Source: Streptomyces sp. NBC_00708
GTDB taxonomy: Bacteria; Actinomycetota; Actinomycetes; Streptomycetales; Streptomycetaceae
Direction: 5' to 3'
NCBI GenBank assembly: GCA_036226585.1
Contig: CP108997.1
Coordinates: 4,216,001-4,280,000, forward strand
Length of the DNA: 64,000 nt
Shown here: in pieces, positions 7,455 to 16,327 of the stretch
Layout of the letters: each line of letters starts with the position of its first letter
Position numbering within the stretch: position 1 is the first letter of the stretch
The notes under the pieces: generated by a model
The model's input: only the letters and a program-made list of their open reading frames with translations
Told to the model about the DNA's origin: nothing
Database searches by the model: none
Translations under genes and position numbers: made by a program

Positions 7455-8513
7455 TCAGCCGACCACCGTCCAGTTGTCGTTCCCGGCGAGCAGCGCCGCC
7501 AGGTCGCCCTTGCCGTTCTGCTCCACGGCCGTGTCCAGCTGCTCGGCCATCAACGTGTCGTACACCGGCCGCTCCACGCTGCGCAGCACCCCGATCGGGG
7601 TGTGGTGCAGGGTGTCCGCGTCGGCGAGTCTCGACAGGGCGAACGCCGTGGTCGGGCTCGGGGCGTGCGCGTCGTGGACGAGGATCTGCGCCTTGTTGTC
7701 CTCGGTGACCGCGACCACCTTCAGGTCCCCGGTCAGCGAGTCCCGTACGACGCCCTTCGAGCCCTCCGCACCGAAGACGATCGGCTGCCCGTGCTCCAGC
7801 CGGATCACCGCCTCCTGCGCCTGGTCCTTGTCCTTCAGGACCTCGAAAGCGCCGTCGTTGAAGATGTTGCAGTTCTGGTAGATCTCCACCAGCGCCGTGC
7901 CCGGGTGGTCGGCGGCGGCCCGCAGCACGCTCGTGAGGTGCTTGCGGTCGGAGTCGACGGTCCGGGCGACGAACGACGCCTCCGCGCCGATCGCCAGCGA
8001 CACCGGGTTGAACGGGGCGTCCAGCGAGCCCATCGGCGTCGACTTGGTGATCTTGCCGACCTCGGAGGTGGGGGAGTACTGGCCCTTGGTCAGCCCGTAG
8101 ATCCGGTTGTTGAACAGCAGGATCTTCAGGTTCACATTGCGGCGCAGCGCGTGGATCAGATGGTTGCCGCCGATGGACAGCGCGTCGCCGTCACCCGTGA
8201 CGACCCAGACGGACAGGTCGCGCCGCGAGGTGGCGAGGCCGGTCGCGATGGACGGGGCGCGGCCGTGGATCGAGTGCATCCCGTACGTGTTCATGTAGTA
8301 CGGGAAGCGCGAGGAGCAGCCGATGCCGGAGATGAAGACGATGTTCTCCTTCGCCAGACCGAGGTCGGGCATGAAGCCCTGCACGGCGGCGAGGACCGCG
8401 TAGTCGCCGCAGCCGGGGCACCAGCGCACTTCCTGGTCGGACTTGAAGTCCTTCATGGACTGCTTGGCCTCGGCCTTGGGCACCAGCTGGAGCAGTTCGT
8501 TCGTCTCAGGCAT
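7455..8513 (-). CDS. korB: 2-oxoacid:ferredoxin oxidoreductase, beta subunit
   Basis: Thiamine-diphosphate-binding beta subunit (352 aa) of a 2-oxoacid:ferredoxin oxidoreductase, most likely 2-oxoglutarate-specific (inferred from resemblance to actinobacterial KorB). It oxidatively decarboxylates the 2-oxoacid to an acyl-CoA while reducing ferredoxin. Visible features are the N-terminal CPGCGDY cysteine motif, a GIGCSSRFPYY cysteine, and the ThDP motif GDGDALSIGGNHLIHALRRN ending shortly after in a double Asn. The ATG at 8513 is chosen because GAGGAGG precedes it by seven bases; an in-frame TTG lies five codons upstream. It overlaps the end of korA by 8 bases, so the subunits are translationally coupled. 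Confidence 0.93.
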   Translation of the reverse strand: MPETNELLQLVPKAEAKQSMKDFKSDQEVRWCPGCGDYAVLAAVQGFMPDLGLAKENIVFISGIGCSSRFPYYMNTYGMHSIHGRAPSIATGLATSRRDLSVWVVTGDGDALSIGGNHLIHALRRNVNLKILLFNNRIYGLTKGQYSPTSEVGKITKSTPMGSLDAPFNPVSLAIGAEASFVARTVDSDRKHLTSVLRAAADHPGTALVEIYQNCNIFNDGAFEVLKDKDQAQEAVIRLEHGQPIVFGAEGSKGVVRDSLTGDLKVVAVTEDNKAQILVHDAHAPSPTTAFALSRLADADTLHHTPIGVLRSVERPVYDTLMAEQLDTAVEQNGKGDLAALLAGNDNWTVVG

Positions 8514-10455
8514 CGATGGCCTCCTCAAGAGCTGTCGCGAGCTGCTCGGCCTTGAACGGCATGCCGTTGACCTGGTTGTAACTGTGGGCGTCCACCAGGT
8601 ACTTGGCGCGGATGAGCGTGGCCAGCTGCCCGAGGTTCATCTCGGGGACGACCACCTTGTCGTAACGCTTCAGAACCTCGCCGAGATTCCGCGGGAACGG
8701 GTTGATGTGGCGCAGATGGGCCTGGGCGATGGAGCGTCCGGAGGCGCGCAGCCGGCGCACGGCGGCCGTGATCGGGCCGTACGTCGAACCCCAGCCCAGC
8801 ACGAGCGTCCGCGCCTCCGCGGGGTCGTCGACCTCCACGTCCGGGACCTCGATGCCGTCCACCTTGGCCTGGCGGGTGCGGACCATGAAGTCGTGGTTGG
8901 CGGGGTCGTACGAGATGTTGCCCGTGCCGTCCTGCTTCTCGATGCCGCCGATGCGGTGTTCGAGGCCGGGCGTGCCCGGGACCGCCCACGGACGGGCCAG
9001 CGTCTGCGGATCGCGCTTGTACGGCCAGAACACCTCGGTGCCGTCGGCCAGTTCGTGGTTCGGGCCGCCGGCGAACTGGACGCGCAGGTCCGGGAGCCGG
9101 TCGAGCTCCGGGATGCGCCAGGGCTCGGAGCCGTTGGCCAGGTAGCCGTCGGAGAGGAGGAAGACCGGGGTGCGGTAGGTCAGGGCGATCCGGGCCGCGT
9201 CCAGCGCCGCGTCGAAGCAGTCGGCCGGGGTGCGCGGCGCCACGATCGGCACCGGGGCCTCGCCGTTGCGCCCGTACATCGCCTGGAGGAGGTCGGCCTG
9301 CTCGGTCTTGGTGGGCAGCCCGGTGGACGGGCCGCCGCGCTGGATGTCGATGATGAGCAGCGGCAGTTCGAGCGAGACGGCGAGCCCGATGGTCTCCGAC
9401 TTCAGGGCCACACCGGGCCCGGACGTCGTCGTCACGGCGAGCGCCCCGCCGAACGCGGCGCCCAGCGCGGCCCCGATGCCCGCGATCTCGTCCTCGGCCT
9501 GGAAGGTGCGTACGCCGAAGTTCTTGTGCTTGCTCAGCTCGTGCAGGATGTCCGAGGCCGGGGTGATCGGATACGAGCCGAGGTAGACCGGCAGGTCCGC
9601 CTGGCGGCCGGCCGCGATCAGCCCGTAGGACAGGGCGAGGTTCCCCGAGATGTTGCGGTACGTGCCGGTGGGGAAGGCCTGCGAGGCCGGGGCGACCTCG
9701 TAGCTGACGGCGAAGTCCTCCGTCGTCTCGCCGAAGTTCCACCCGGCCCGGAAGGCCGCCACGTTGGCCTCGGCGATCTGCGGCTTCTTGGCGAACTTGG
9801 CCCGCAGGAACGCCTCGGTGCCCTCGGTCGGCCGGTGGTACATCCAGGACAGCAGCCCGAGCGCGAACATGTTCTTCGAGCGCTCGGCCTCCTTGCGGGA
9901 GAGCCCGAAGTCCTTCAGCGCCTCGATCGTCAGGGTGGTCAGCGGCACCGGGTGGACGTTGTACGCCTCCAGTGAGCCGTCCTCCAGCGGGCTGCTCTCG
10001 TAGCCCACCTTGGCCATCGGCCGCTTGGTGAACTCGTCGGTGTTCACGATGATTTCGGCCCCGCGCGGCACATCGGCGATGTTCGCCCTCAGTGCCGCCG
10101 GGTTCATCGCGACCAGCACGTTCGGCGCGTCGCCCGGGGTCAGGATGTCGTGGTCGGCGAAATGCAGCTGGAACGAGGAAACCCCCGGCAGGGTGCCTGC
10201 GGGGGCGCGGATCTCGGCGGGGAAGTTCGGCAGCGTGGACAGGTCATTCCCGAAGGACGCCGTCTCCGAGGTGAACCGGTCACCCGTGAGCTGCATGCCG
10301 TCACCCGAGTCACCCGCGAAACGGATGATCACCCGGTCCAGACGGCGGATCTCTTTCGCGCCGGTGCCGGCGGACTGGGGGGCGCGCTGTCCCCCTACGA
10401 GTGCCTCACCGGCTTCGTCGGCCTGTTCGGCTGGGCTACTGACCTGGCTGGTCAC
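8506..10455 (-). CDS. korA: 2-oxoacid:ferredoxin oxidoreductase, alpha (gamma-alpha fused) subunit
   Basis: Partner of KorB, 649 aa. Residues about 40-235 form the gamma domain (RFAGDSGDGMQLTGDRF) that binds CoA; from about 265 onward is the pyrimidine-binding alpha domain (LGSYPITPASDILHEL, EDEIAGIGAALGAAFGG, TTSGPGVALKSE). This fused gamma-alpha layout is typical of actinobacterial KorA. The first ~35 residues are a poorly conserved extension. The GTG start follows GGGAGGTCC. The korAB pair lies two genes from a complex I operon that lacks its NADH-oxidising module, which makes reduced ferredoxin a plausible shared currency (inference). The 260 bases upstream hold no gene and presumably carry the korAB promoter. 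Confidence 0.93.
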   Translation of the reverse strand: MTSQVSSPAEQADEAGEALVGGQRAPQSAGTGAKEIRRLDRVIIRFAGDSGDGMQLTGDRFTSETASFGNDLSTLPNFPAEIRAPAGTLPGVSSFQLHFADHDILTPGDAPNVLVAMNPAALRANIADVPRGAEIIVNTDEFTKRPMAKVGYESSPLEDGSLEAYNVHPVPLTTLTIEALKDFGLSRKEAERSKNMFALGLLSWMYHRPTEGTEAFLRAKFAKKPQIAEANVAAFRAGWNFGETTEDFAVSYEVAPASQAFPTGTYRNISGNLALSYGLIAAGRQADLPVYLGSYPITPASDILHELSKHKNFGVRTFQAEDEIAGIGAALGAAFGGALAVTTTSGPGVALKSETIGLAVSLELPLLIIDIQRGGPSTGLPTKTEQADLLQAMYGRNGEAPVPIVAPRTPADCFDAALDAARIALTYRTPVFLLSDGYLANGSEPWRIPELDRLPDLRVQFAGGPNHELADGTEVFWPYKRDPQTLARPWAVPGTPGLEHRIGGIEKQDGTGNISYDPANHDFMVRTRQAKVDGIEVPDVEVDDPAEARTLVLGWGSTYGPITAAVRRLRASGRSIAQAHLRHINPFPRNLGEVLKRYDKVVVPEMNLGQLATLIRAKYLVDAHSYNQVNGMPFKAEQLATALEEAIDA

Positions 10456-10715
10456 TTACTGGACCTCCCTCGGACGGCGGCTCGGAACCGTCCGGCCCGC
10501 CGGAGGTCCCCCGCCCACCCTACGTCCGTGAGGGTCGCCTTCCTGGGGCCGATCACATGATGGACGGCATTTTGAGACGCTGTGATTCTGAATGCTGAGA
10601 CGTTTCCCGGCGCTGTTCCGTCATGATTCACCAGCCACCTGGTTCCCCGTCGGACCCTCGCTGGAGACACACCCGGGCGCGTGGTCCCGACGGGCCGTGA
10701 GAGGGTCCGCGGGTC

Positions 10716-11390
10716 TCAGGAGTTCAGATACGTCAGCACCGCGAGCACCCGCCGGTGGTCGCCCTCGCTCGGGGCCAGCCCCAGCTTCTGGAAGATGTTG
10801 CTGACGTGCTTCTCCACCGCACCGTCGCTCACCACCAGCTGCTTGGCCACCGCGGAGTTCGTACGCCCCTCCGCCATCAGGCCCAGCACCTCGCGCTCAC
10901 GCGGCGTCAGCCCGGCCAGTACGTCCTGCTTGCGGCTGCGGCCCAGCAGCTGCGCCACCACCTCGGGGTCCAGCGCCGTACCGCCCTGCGCCACCCGGAC
11001 CACCGCGTCCACGAACTCCCGGACCTCGGCGACCCGGTCCTTCAGCAGATACCCGACGCCCCGGCTGGACCCGGCCAGCAGCTCGGTGGCGTACTGCTCC
11101 TCCACGTACTGCGAGAGGACGAGCACCCCGATCCCCGGGTAGTCCCGGCGCAGCCGCACCGCCGCCCGCACCCCCTCGTCGGTGTGCGTCGGCGGCATCC
11201 GCACGTCCGCGACCACCACGTCCGGCAGCGCGTCCTGCCCGGCGAGGTCCCCGATCGTCTTGATCAGCGCCTCCGCGTCCCCGACGCCCGCGACGACGTC
11301 GTGCCCGAGATCCGTCAGCAGCCGGGTCAGTCCCTCCCGGAGCAGTACCGAATCCTCGGCGATGACCACACGCACCCTGTCCTCCACCAC
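10716..11390 (-). CDS. NarL/FixJ-type response regulator
   Basis: Two-component response regulator of 224 aa. The receiver domain has the acidic pair ED (E12, D13), the phosphorylation site VVADVRMPP (about Asp62) and the conserved Lys in GYLLKDRV. The C-terminal LuxR-type helix-turn-helix contains LTPREREVLGLMAEGRTN and VEKHVSNIFQKLGL. Start GTG 11390 (or the next GTG at 11387) is chosen so the receiver begins at VEDRVRVVIAEDS; the frame is open further upstream but that part is not receiver-like. It lies 3' of two histidine kinases on the same strand and is the only regulator for both. Confidence 0.9.
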   Translation of the reverse strand: MVEDRVRVVIAEDSVLLREGLTRLLTDLGHDVVAGVGDAEALIKTIGDLAGQDALPDVVVADVRMPPTHTDEGVRAAVRLRRDYPGIGVLVLSQYVEEQYATELLAGSSRGVGYLLKDRVAEVREFVDAVVRVAQGGTALDPEVVAQLLGRSRKQDVLAGLTPREREVLGLMAEGRTNSAVAKQLVVSDGAVEKHVSNIFQKLGLAPSEGDHRRVLAVLTYLNS

Positions 11391-11519
11391 GACGCTGTTT
11401 CCCCCACTGCTCGCTCGCCGGCACGACTCGTACGCCGTCCAGCATCCCAGTAACGGCAGGGACGTCGCGAGCACGCGGGGGGTTGAGAGCCGCTGCGGTC
11501 CGCCGGGGCGCGGTTCCGG

Positions 11520-12875
11520 TCAGCCGCGCCAGGGCAGCTCGGCGGTGATCCTGGTCGGGCCGCCCACCGGCGAGTCGACGACCAGGACACCGTCCACCGC
11601 GTCCAGCCGCTCGGTCAGCCCGGCGAGCCCGCTGCCCGTCGCCGGGTCCGCGCCGCCGCGCCCGTCGTCGGTCACCTGGAGCAGCAGCCGGTCCTCGGCG
11701 CGCCACACGTCGACCGAGGCGGTACGGGCTCCGCTGTGCTTGCTGACGTTCTGGAGGAGTTCGGAGACGGTGAAGTACGCGATGCCCTCGATGGCCTGCG
11801 CCGGCCGCGACGCGAGGTCCACCTCGACGGTGACCGGGACCGTGCAGCGCGAGGCGATGGCGGAGAGGGCCGCGTCCAGGCCCCGGTCGGTGAGGACGGC
11901 GGGGTGGATGCCCCGGGCGAGGTCGCGCAGTTCCTGGAGGGCGACCTTCACCTCGCCGTGCGCCTCGTCCACCATCTTCGCGGCGGCCTCCGGGTCGGCG
12001 GTCAGCTTCTCCTTCGCGAGGCCCAGGTCCATGGCGAGGGCGACGAGCCGGGCCTGCGCCCCGTCGTGCAGATCGCGCTCGATGCGGCGCAGGTCGGCGG
12101 CGGCCGTGTCCACGACGACACCCCGGTCGGACTCCAGCTCCGTGACACGCTCCGCCAGCCGGGACGGGCCGAGCAGCCCGGTCACCATCAGCCGGTCCAC
12201 GGTCACCAGGCCCCGGATCACCCAGGGGGAGAGGAGGACGATGCCCAGGCCCAGGCCGGCGGTCAGCGCGAGATCGACGCCCGAGTCGAGGTACACCTCG
12301 TGCTGGGTGTCCCCGTACAGCTGGATGCCCGAGACACCGGTGTGCGAGGGAACGGCCCAGTGCCACAGCGGGTAGGTGAGCGCCGCCCAGCCCCAGGCCT
12401 GGAGCGTCAGCGAGACGCAGAACGCGAAGACCGCCCACGGGAAGTGCAGCAGCGCGTACAGCAGGTGGCGCCAGGACACCCCGCTCTTCAGGACCGCGCC
12501 GACCCAGGACATCAGCCCGCTCTTCCGGCCGCGCACCGGCGCCGGATCGGCCACGTCCACCCGCAGCAGGGCGCGCGCCCGGGTCCGCTCCAGCATCCCG
12601 AATCCCCGGCACATGGCGAGCCCGGCCGCCATCACCGGGATGCCCAGGAAGGTCACGAGCAGCCCCGCCCCCAGCGAGACCATGGTGATCGCGAAGGTGA
12701 ACAGCACGATGCTGATCGGCAGGCTCAGCAGCAGGTAGCAGAACTCGCGCCAGGTCCTGCCCTCCAGGGGCGCCCGCAGCGCGGCCGGCAGCATGTGCCG
12801 CTTCGCGGGACGGCCCCCGAGGCCGCTTCCCGACCGCTGGGGGTCCCGGGTGTCCGGTCCGTATGCCGTGGCCAT
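11520..12875 (-). CDS. Membrane sensor histidine kinase (HisKA_3) no. 1
   Basis: Sensor kinase of 451 aa. Residues 1-235 hold a Streptomyces-type sensor region with about four membrane segments (near 45-90, 140-170 and 205-222) and no large extracellular domain. The dimerisation/phosphoacceptor motif is ERDLHDGAQARL, His270. The HATPase domain carries the N-box HSGARTASV region and the G-box DDGRGGADPATGSGLAGL. It ends about 130 bases before the NarL-type regulator, its probable partner. Its kinase half is almost identical to that of the kinase just upstream, down to long stretches of identical DNA. The sensed signal is unknown. Start ATG 12875 follows a weak GGACGGAA. Confidence 0.9.
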   Translation of the reverse strand: MATAYGPDTRDPQRSGSGLGGRPAKRHMLPAALRAPLEGRTWREFCYLLLSLPISIVLFTFAITMVSLGAGLLVTFLGIPVMAAGLAMCRGFGMLERTRARALLRVDVADPAPVRGRKSGLMSWVGAVLKSGVSWRHLLYALLHFPWAVFAFCVSLTLQAWGWAALTYPLWHWAVPSHTGVSGIQLYGDTQHEVYLDSGVDLALTAGLGLGIVLLSPWVIRGLVTVDRLMVTGLLGPSRLAERVTELESDRGVVVDTAAADLRRIERDLHDGAQARLVALAMDLGLAKEKLTADPEAAAKMVDEAHGEVKVALQELRDLARGIHPAVLTDRGLDAALSAIASRCTVPVTVEVDLASRPAQAIEGIAYFTVSELLQNVSKHSGARTASVDVWRAEDRLLLQVTDDGRGGADPATGSGLAGLTERLDAVDGVLVVDSPVGGPTRITAELPWRG

Positions 12876-12997
12876 GGGTTCCGTCCGTTTCTTCTTTGCG
12901 TGCGGGTCGGCTGGGGGCTGTGCGTGATGCTTCAAGACTGCTGGTCCGGGAGGCGCCGCACCATGAGGACGGTTCCCGTCCTGGGCGGGGGTTTTCC

Positions 12998-14194
12998 CTA
13001 CCTCGGCCGGCCGGCCGGACTCTTCCCGGTCTCCCGGTCGCGCCAGGGCAGTTCCGCCGTGACGGTCGTCGGGCCGCCGGCGGGGGAGTCGAGTACGAAG
13101 ACCCCGTCGACGGCGTCCAGCCGCTCCGCGAGCCCCGCCATCCCCGTACCGCCGTCCATCGAGGCCCCGCCCCGGCCGTCGTCGCCGACCTGGATCAGCA
13201 GCCGGTCGCCGGAGCGCCACACATCCACGGACGCCGTACGGGCCCCGCTGTGCTTGCTGACGTTCTGGAGGAGTTCGGAGACGGTGAAGTACGCGATGCC
13301 CTCGATGGCCTCGGCCGGCCGCCCCGGAAGATCCACCCGTACGGTGACGGGCACCGTGCAGCGCGAGGCGATGGCGGACAGCGCGGCGTCCAGTCCGCGG
13401 TCGGTGAGGACGGCCGGGTGGATGCCCCGGGCCAGGTCGCGCAGTTCCTGGAGGGCGACCTTCACCTCGCCGTGCGCCTCGTCCACCATGCGCGCCGCCG
13501 CCTCGGGGTCGTCGGTCAGCTTCTCCTTGGCCAGGCCGAGCCCCATCGCGAGGGCGACGAGCCGGGCCTGCGCCCCGTCGTGCAGATCGCGCTCGATGCG
13601 GCGCAGGTCGGCGGCGGCCGTGTCGACGACCACGCCCCGGTCCGACTCCAGTTCGGCGATGCGGCGTTCGAGGTCGTCGGAGGGGGAGAGCAGCCCGCGC
13701 ACCATCGCCCGGTCCGCGTTGGCCATGAGCCGTGACGTATAGGGGAGCGCCGGCCACACGATGAGACAGACGAGCGTCACGGCGAAGGTGAGGATGCCCC
13801 ACGGCAGCCGTACGAACGAATACAGCGCCGCCCGCCAGGCCACCGGGTCCGCCAGGCTCGACCACAGCCAGGCGAAGAACCCCTCCTCGCGGCGGCTGCG
13901 GGCCACCGGGCTCGGCTCCTCGACCCGGACGCCCAGCAGCTTGCGCGCCCGGCCCCGCTCGGCCCGCCCGATCAGCCGCGAACCCTGGAGCCCGGCGGCG
14001 AGCAGCGGCAGACCGACCACGGTGACCGCGAGGCCCACCCCGATCGCCACCATCAACACTGTGTAAACAAATCCGAGGATCGCCATCGGCAGGTTGGCGA
14101 GGAGGTGCGCGACCTCCTTCCAGGTCCACCGGCCGAAGGCGAAGCGGACAGGCGGCGGCCCGTCATCGAGGGGCAGCTGAGGGCTCGTGGTCAT
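12998..14194 (-). CDS. Membrane sensor histidine kinase (HisKA_3) no. 2, paralogue
   Basis: Second sensor kinase, 398 aa, first gene of the kinase-kinase-regulator group. Four membrane segments are seen at about residues 28-50, 52-70, 123-148 and nearby; the sensor half diverges from that of kinase 1 and lacks its extra loop of about 50 residues. The H-box is ERDLHDGAQARL with His205; the ATPase G-box is DDGRGGASMDGGTGMAGL. ATG 14194 is selected because MTTSPQLPLDD begins a protein colinear with kinase 1; an earlier ATG at 14305 would add a non-conserved stretch. Both kinases probably feed the single NarL-type regulator, possibly as heterodimers (inference). It is divergent from the nuo operon. 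Confidence 0.88.
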   Translation of the reverse strand: MTTSPQLPLDDGPPPVRFAFGRWTWKEVAHLLANLPMAILGFVYTVLMVAIGVGLAVTVVGLPLLAAGLQGSRLIGRAERGRARKLLGVRVEEPSPVARSRREEGFFAWLWSSLADPVAWRAALYSFVRLPWGILTFAVTLVCLIVWPALPYTSRLMANADRAMVRGLLSPSDDLERRIAELESDRGVVVDTAAADLRRIERDLHDGAQARLVALAMGLGLAKEKLTDDPEAAARMVDEAHGEVKVALQELRDLARGIHPAVLTDRGLDAALSAIASRCTVPVTVRVDLPGRPAEAIEGIAYFTVSELLQNVSKHSGARTASVDVWRSGDRLLIQVGDDGRGGASMDGGTGMAGLAERLDAVDGVFVLDSPAGGPTTVTAELPWRDRETGKSPAGRPR

Positions 14195-14308
14195 GGGACC
14201 AGCCTGCCGGGCGCCACCTGCGGATGCCATGGGGCTCGTGGGTGAGACGAAGTAGGGATATCCCCACCCGTGCTCCACTCGTTCCCCGTCCGTTGCCCGA
14301 CGCAACTG

Positions 14309-14336
14309 CTTACCCGCCCTTTACAGGGCCTAGACT
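14309..14336 (+). promoter_or_regulatory. Candidate promoter of the nuo operon
   Basis: A good -10 hexamer TAGACT at 14331-14336 is preceded at 16 bases by a weak -35, CTTACC (14309-14314). Transcription would start near 14342, about 40 bases before the nuoA GTG. Only the -10 is convincing. Confidence 0.35.
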
Positions 14337-14382
14337 CCCGTGCGTACAGATCGTCGAACGGGTGAGGGAGCGAGGGGCGGAC

Positions 14383-14814
14383 GTGGCCGACGTGACGGAC
14401 CTTCCTGGTGCGGCATCGACACCGGCGCGGACCGTGCTCGCGTCGTCGGAGTACTTCCACAGCTACTCGGTCGTCGGACTGCTCGCCGTCGTCGGCGTCC
14501 TGTTCGTCGCCGTCGCCTTCGGAGCCGGCCGGCTGCTGCGCCCCGTGGTCCCGACGCCGGAGAAGCTCCTCACGTACGAGTGCGGCGTGGACCCCGTCGG
14601 CGAGGGCTGGGCCCACACCCAGGTCCGCTACTACGTCTACGCGTTCCTGTACGTGATCTTCGCCGTCGACTCGATCTTCCTGTTCCCCTGGGCGACGGTC
14701 TTCGCGGCGCCGGGCTACGGCGCGACCACGCTGGTGGAAATGTTCATCTTCCTCGGTTTCCTGGCCGTGGGACTGCTCTACGCATGGAAGAAGGGCGTCC
14801 TCGAATGGACGTGA
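14383..14814 (+). CDS. nuoA: NADH-quinone oxidoreductase subunit A
   Basis: Complex I membrane subunit, 143 aa with three transmembrane helices. The conserved loop [20 protein letters not shown] holds the YECG motif that borders the quinone channel, and [18 protein letters not shown] is the typical second helix. The GTG start at 14383 follows GGAGCGAGG and places about 20 residues before the first conserved region. It is the first gene of a ten-gene operon (A, B, C, H, I, J, K, L, M, N) in which almost every junction overlaps. Its 3' end overlaps nuoB by 10 bases. Confidence 0.93.
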   Translation: MADVTDLPGAASTPARTVLASSEYFHSYSVVGLLAVVGVLFVAVAFGAGRLLRPVVPTPEKLLTYECGVDPVGEGWAHTQVRYYVYAFLYVIFAVDSIFLFPWATVFAAPGYGATTLVEMFIFLGFLAVGLLYAWKKGVLEWT

Positions 14815-15446
14815 CGAGCCCGTCGTCCGCCGGGGCGGGGGACGAACCCGCCGCCGTACCCACGTTCCTCCCGGAACCGAAGCGCCTGGGCGTCCTGTCC
14901 CGGCTCGCCCCGGAACCGATGAAGGTGGTCCTCAACTGGGGCCGCCGCTACAGCCTCTGGGTCTTCAACTTCGGACTCGCCTGCTGCGCCATCGAGTTCA
15001 TCGCCGCGTCCATGGCGCGCCACGACTTCATCCGGCTCGGCGTCATCCCCTTCGCGCCCGGCCCGCGCCAGGCCGACCTCATGATCGTCTCCGGCACGGT
15101 GACGGACAAGATGGCCCCGGCGGTCAAGCGCCTGTACGAGCAGATGCCCGAGCCCAAGTACGTCATCTCCTTCGGCGCCTGCTCCAACTGCGGCGGCCCG
15201 TACTGGGACTCGTACTCCGTCACCAAGGGCGTCGACCAGATCATCCCCGTCGACGTCTACGTCCCCGGCTGCCCGCCCCGCCCCGAGGCGCTGCTCCAGG
15301 GCATCCTGAAACTCCAGGAGAAGATCGCCCGCGAGTCGCTGGGCGAGCGCTACGCCGATGCCGCGGGCGCCCGCCCGTCCACGGCGGCCCTGCGCAGCGG
15401 CCTGGTGACACCGCCTCCGGCCGCCGGGGAGGGGGACGAGAAGTGA
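14805..15446 (+). CDS. nuoB: NADH-quinone oxidoreductase subunit B (N2 cluster)
   Basis: Peripheral subunit carrying the terminal iron-sulfur cluster N2, 213 aa. Its four ligand positions are all present: the tandem cysteines in GLACCAIEF, a cysteine in [10 protein letters not shown], and one in VPGCPPRPE. The segment [16 protein letters not shown] is unusual in having a second cysteine and aromatic residues where classical NuoB has a small-residue loop; this resembles non-NADH complex I relatives. The C-terminal ~30 residues are a proline/alanine-rich extension. It overlaps nuoA upstream and nuoC downstream (ATGA). The N2 cluster normally delivers electrons to quinone at the NuoB-NuoD interface, yet no nuoD is present here. 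Confidence 0.93.
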   Translation: MDVTSPSSAGAGDEPAAVPTFLPEPKRLGVLSRLAPEPMKVVLNWGRRYSLWVFNFGLACCAIEFIAASMARHDFIRLGVIPFAPGPRQADLMIVSGTVTDKMAPAVKRLYEQMPEPKYVISFGACSNCGGPYWDSYSVTKGVDQIIPVDVYVPGCPPRPEALLQGILKLQEKIARESLGERYADAAGARPSTAALRSGLVTPPPAAGEGDEK

Positions 15447-16327
15447 CCGACTCCTTCGACCGGCTCCCGGACGCCGTGACCGAGATCTTCGGCGAGGACG
15501 CCACGGCCGAGCAGGCGTACGACCTCCTCACGGTCGATGTCCCGCCCACCGCGTGGATCACCGCCCTGGAAACGGCCCGCGACACCCTCGGCTGCACCTA
15601 CTTCGACTGGCTGAGCGCCGTGGACGAACCGGGCACGGGCTTCCGGGTCTGCGCGCATGTGGCGGCGCTGCCGTCCGCCGGGTCCGGAGTCCGCCGGCTG
15701 CTGATCCGTACGACGGTGCCGCACGAGGCCCCCGTCCTGCCGACGGCGATCGGTGTGTACGCGGGCGCCGCCTGGCACGAACGCGAGACGCACGAGATGT
15801 TCGGCGTCGGCTTCGAGGACCACCCGCACCTGGTCCCCCTGCTCCTCCCCGAGAACTTCGAGGGCCACCCCCTGCGCAAGGACTTCGTCCTGGCCGCCCG
15901 CGTGGCGAAGGCCTGGCCGGGCGCGAAGGAACCGGGCGAGTCCGAACACGGCGGCCCGAAGCGCCGCACGATGCTCCCGCCGGGCGTCCCGGACCCGAAC
16001 GAGTGGGGCCCGCTGAAGGGCCAGCTCCCGCCCGCCCCGGCCCGCCCGGCGCGCGGGGCGCGGGCCGCGGGGGACCGCCCGGTGCGGCGTGCCCGCACGG
16101 CCGGGGAGGCGACGCCGACGACTCCGGCGGAACCCCGTCGCACCCGCAGCGCCTCCCAGGGCTCGGCGAGCCAGCAGGAGCCGGCGTCGCCTCCGACGAC
16201 GGACGCGCCGTGGCACACGCCGGGCGAGAACCAGCCCCACCGGCGTTTGAGGAGCGGGGGCACGGGGGCGGAGCCCCCGGTACGACCCGACACCGACACC
16301 CCCGACAACGGAGGCGATCACGAGTGA
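15443..16327 (+). CDS. nuoC: NADH-quinone oxidoreductase subunit C with long disordered tail
   Basis: 30-kDa subunit of complex I, 294 aa. Residues 1-165 form the NuoC domain, with the signature [20 protein letters not shown] and [16 protein letters not shown]. Residues about 185-294 are a low-complexity Pro/Ala/Arg/Thr tail with no homology expected. The tail is longer than usual for NuoC, and bases 16231-16280 within it match a Streptomyces palindromic repeat. In classical complex I, NuoC pairs with NuoD; here no nuoD follows and nuoH starts at the overlapping GTG (16324). Confidence 0.9.
   Translation: MTDSFDRLPDAVTEIFGEDATAEQAYDLLTVDVPPTAWITALETARDTLGCTYFDWLSAVDEPGTGFRVCAHVAALPSAGSGVRRLLIRTTVPHEAPVLPTAIGVYAGAAWHERETHEMFGVGFEDHPHLVPLLLPENFEGHPLRKDFVLAARVAKAWPGAKEPGESEHGGPKRRTMLPPGVPDPNEWGPLKGQLPPAPARPARGARAAGDRPVRRARTAGEATPTTPAEPRRTRSASQGSASQQEPASPPTTDAPWHTPGENQPHRRLRSGGTGAEPPVRPDTDTPDNGGDHE
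16231..16280 (+). repeat. Streptomyces palindromic repeat-like element inside the nuoC tail
   Basis: The stretch holds the core CCGGCGTTTGAGGAGCGGGG, then a hairpin made of GGGGGC and GCCCCC arms around GGGGGCGGAGCCCCCGG at the right end. I recognise this core-plus-hairpin as a dispersed element very common between genes in Streptomyces genomes. Here it is read in frame and contributes residues of the form [16 protein letters not shown] to NuoC. Identification is from memory of the motif. Confidence 0.6.

Noticed and set aside
10456..10715. Hairpin or small gene between korA and the response regulator
   Set aside because: Only weak, interrupted complementarity (CCCGTCGG with CCCGACGGG) and no frame with coding character; treated as the korAB promoter region.
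12876..14129. Frame of kinase 1 continuing through kinase 2 as an apparent 869-aa fusion
   Set aside because: The upstream part is out of frame with kinase 2's real protein and is arginine/glycine-rich noise; kinase 1 begins at ATG 12875.
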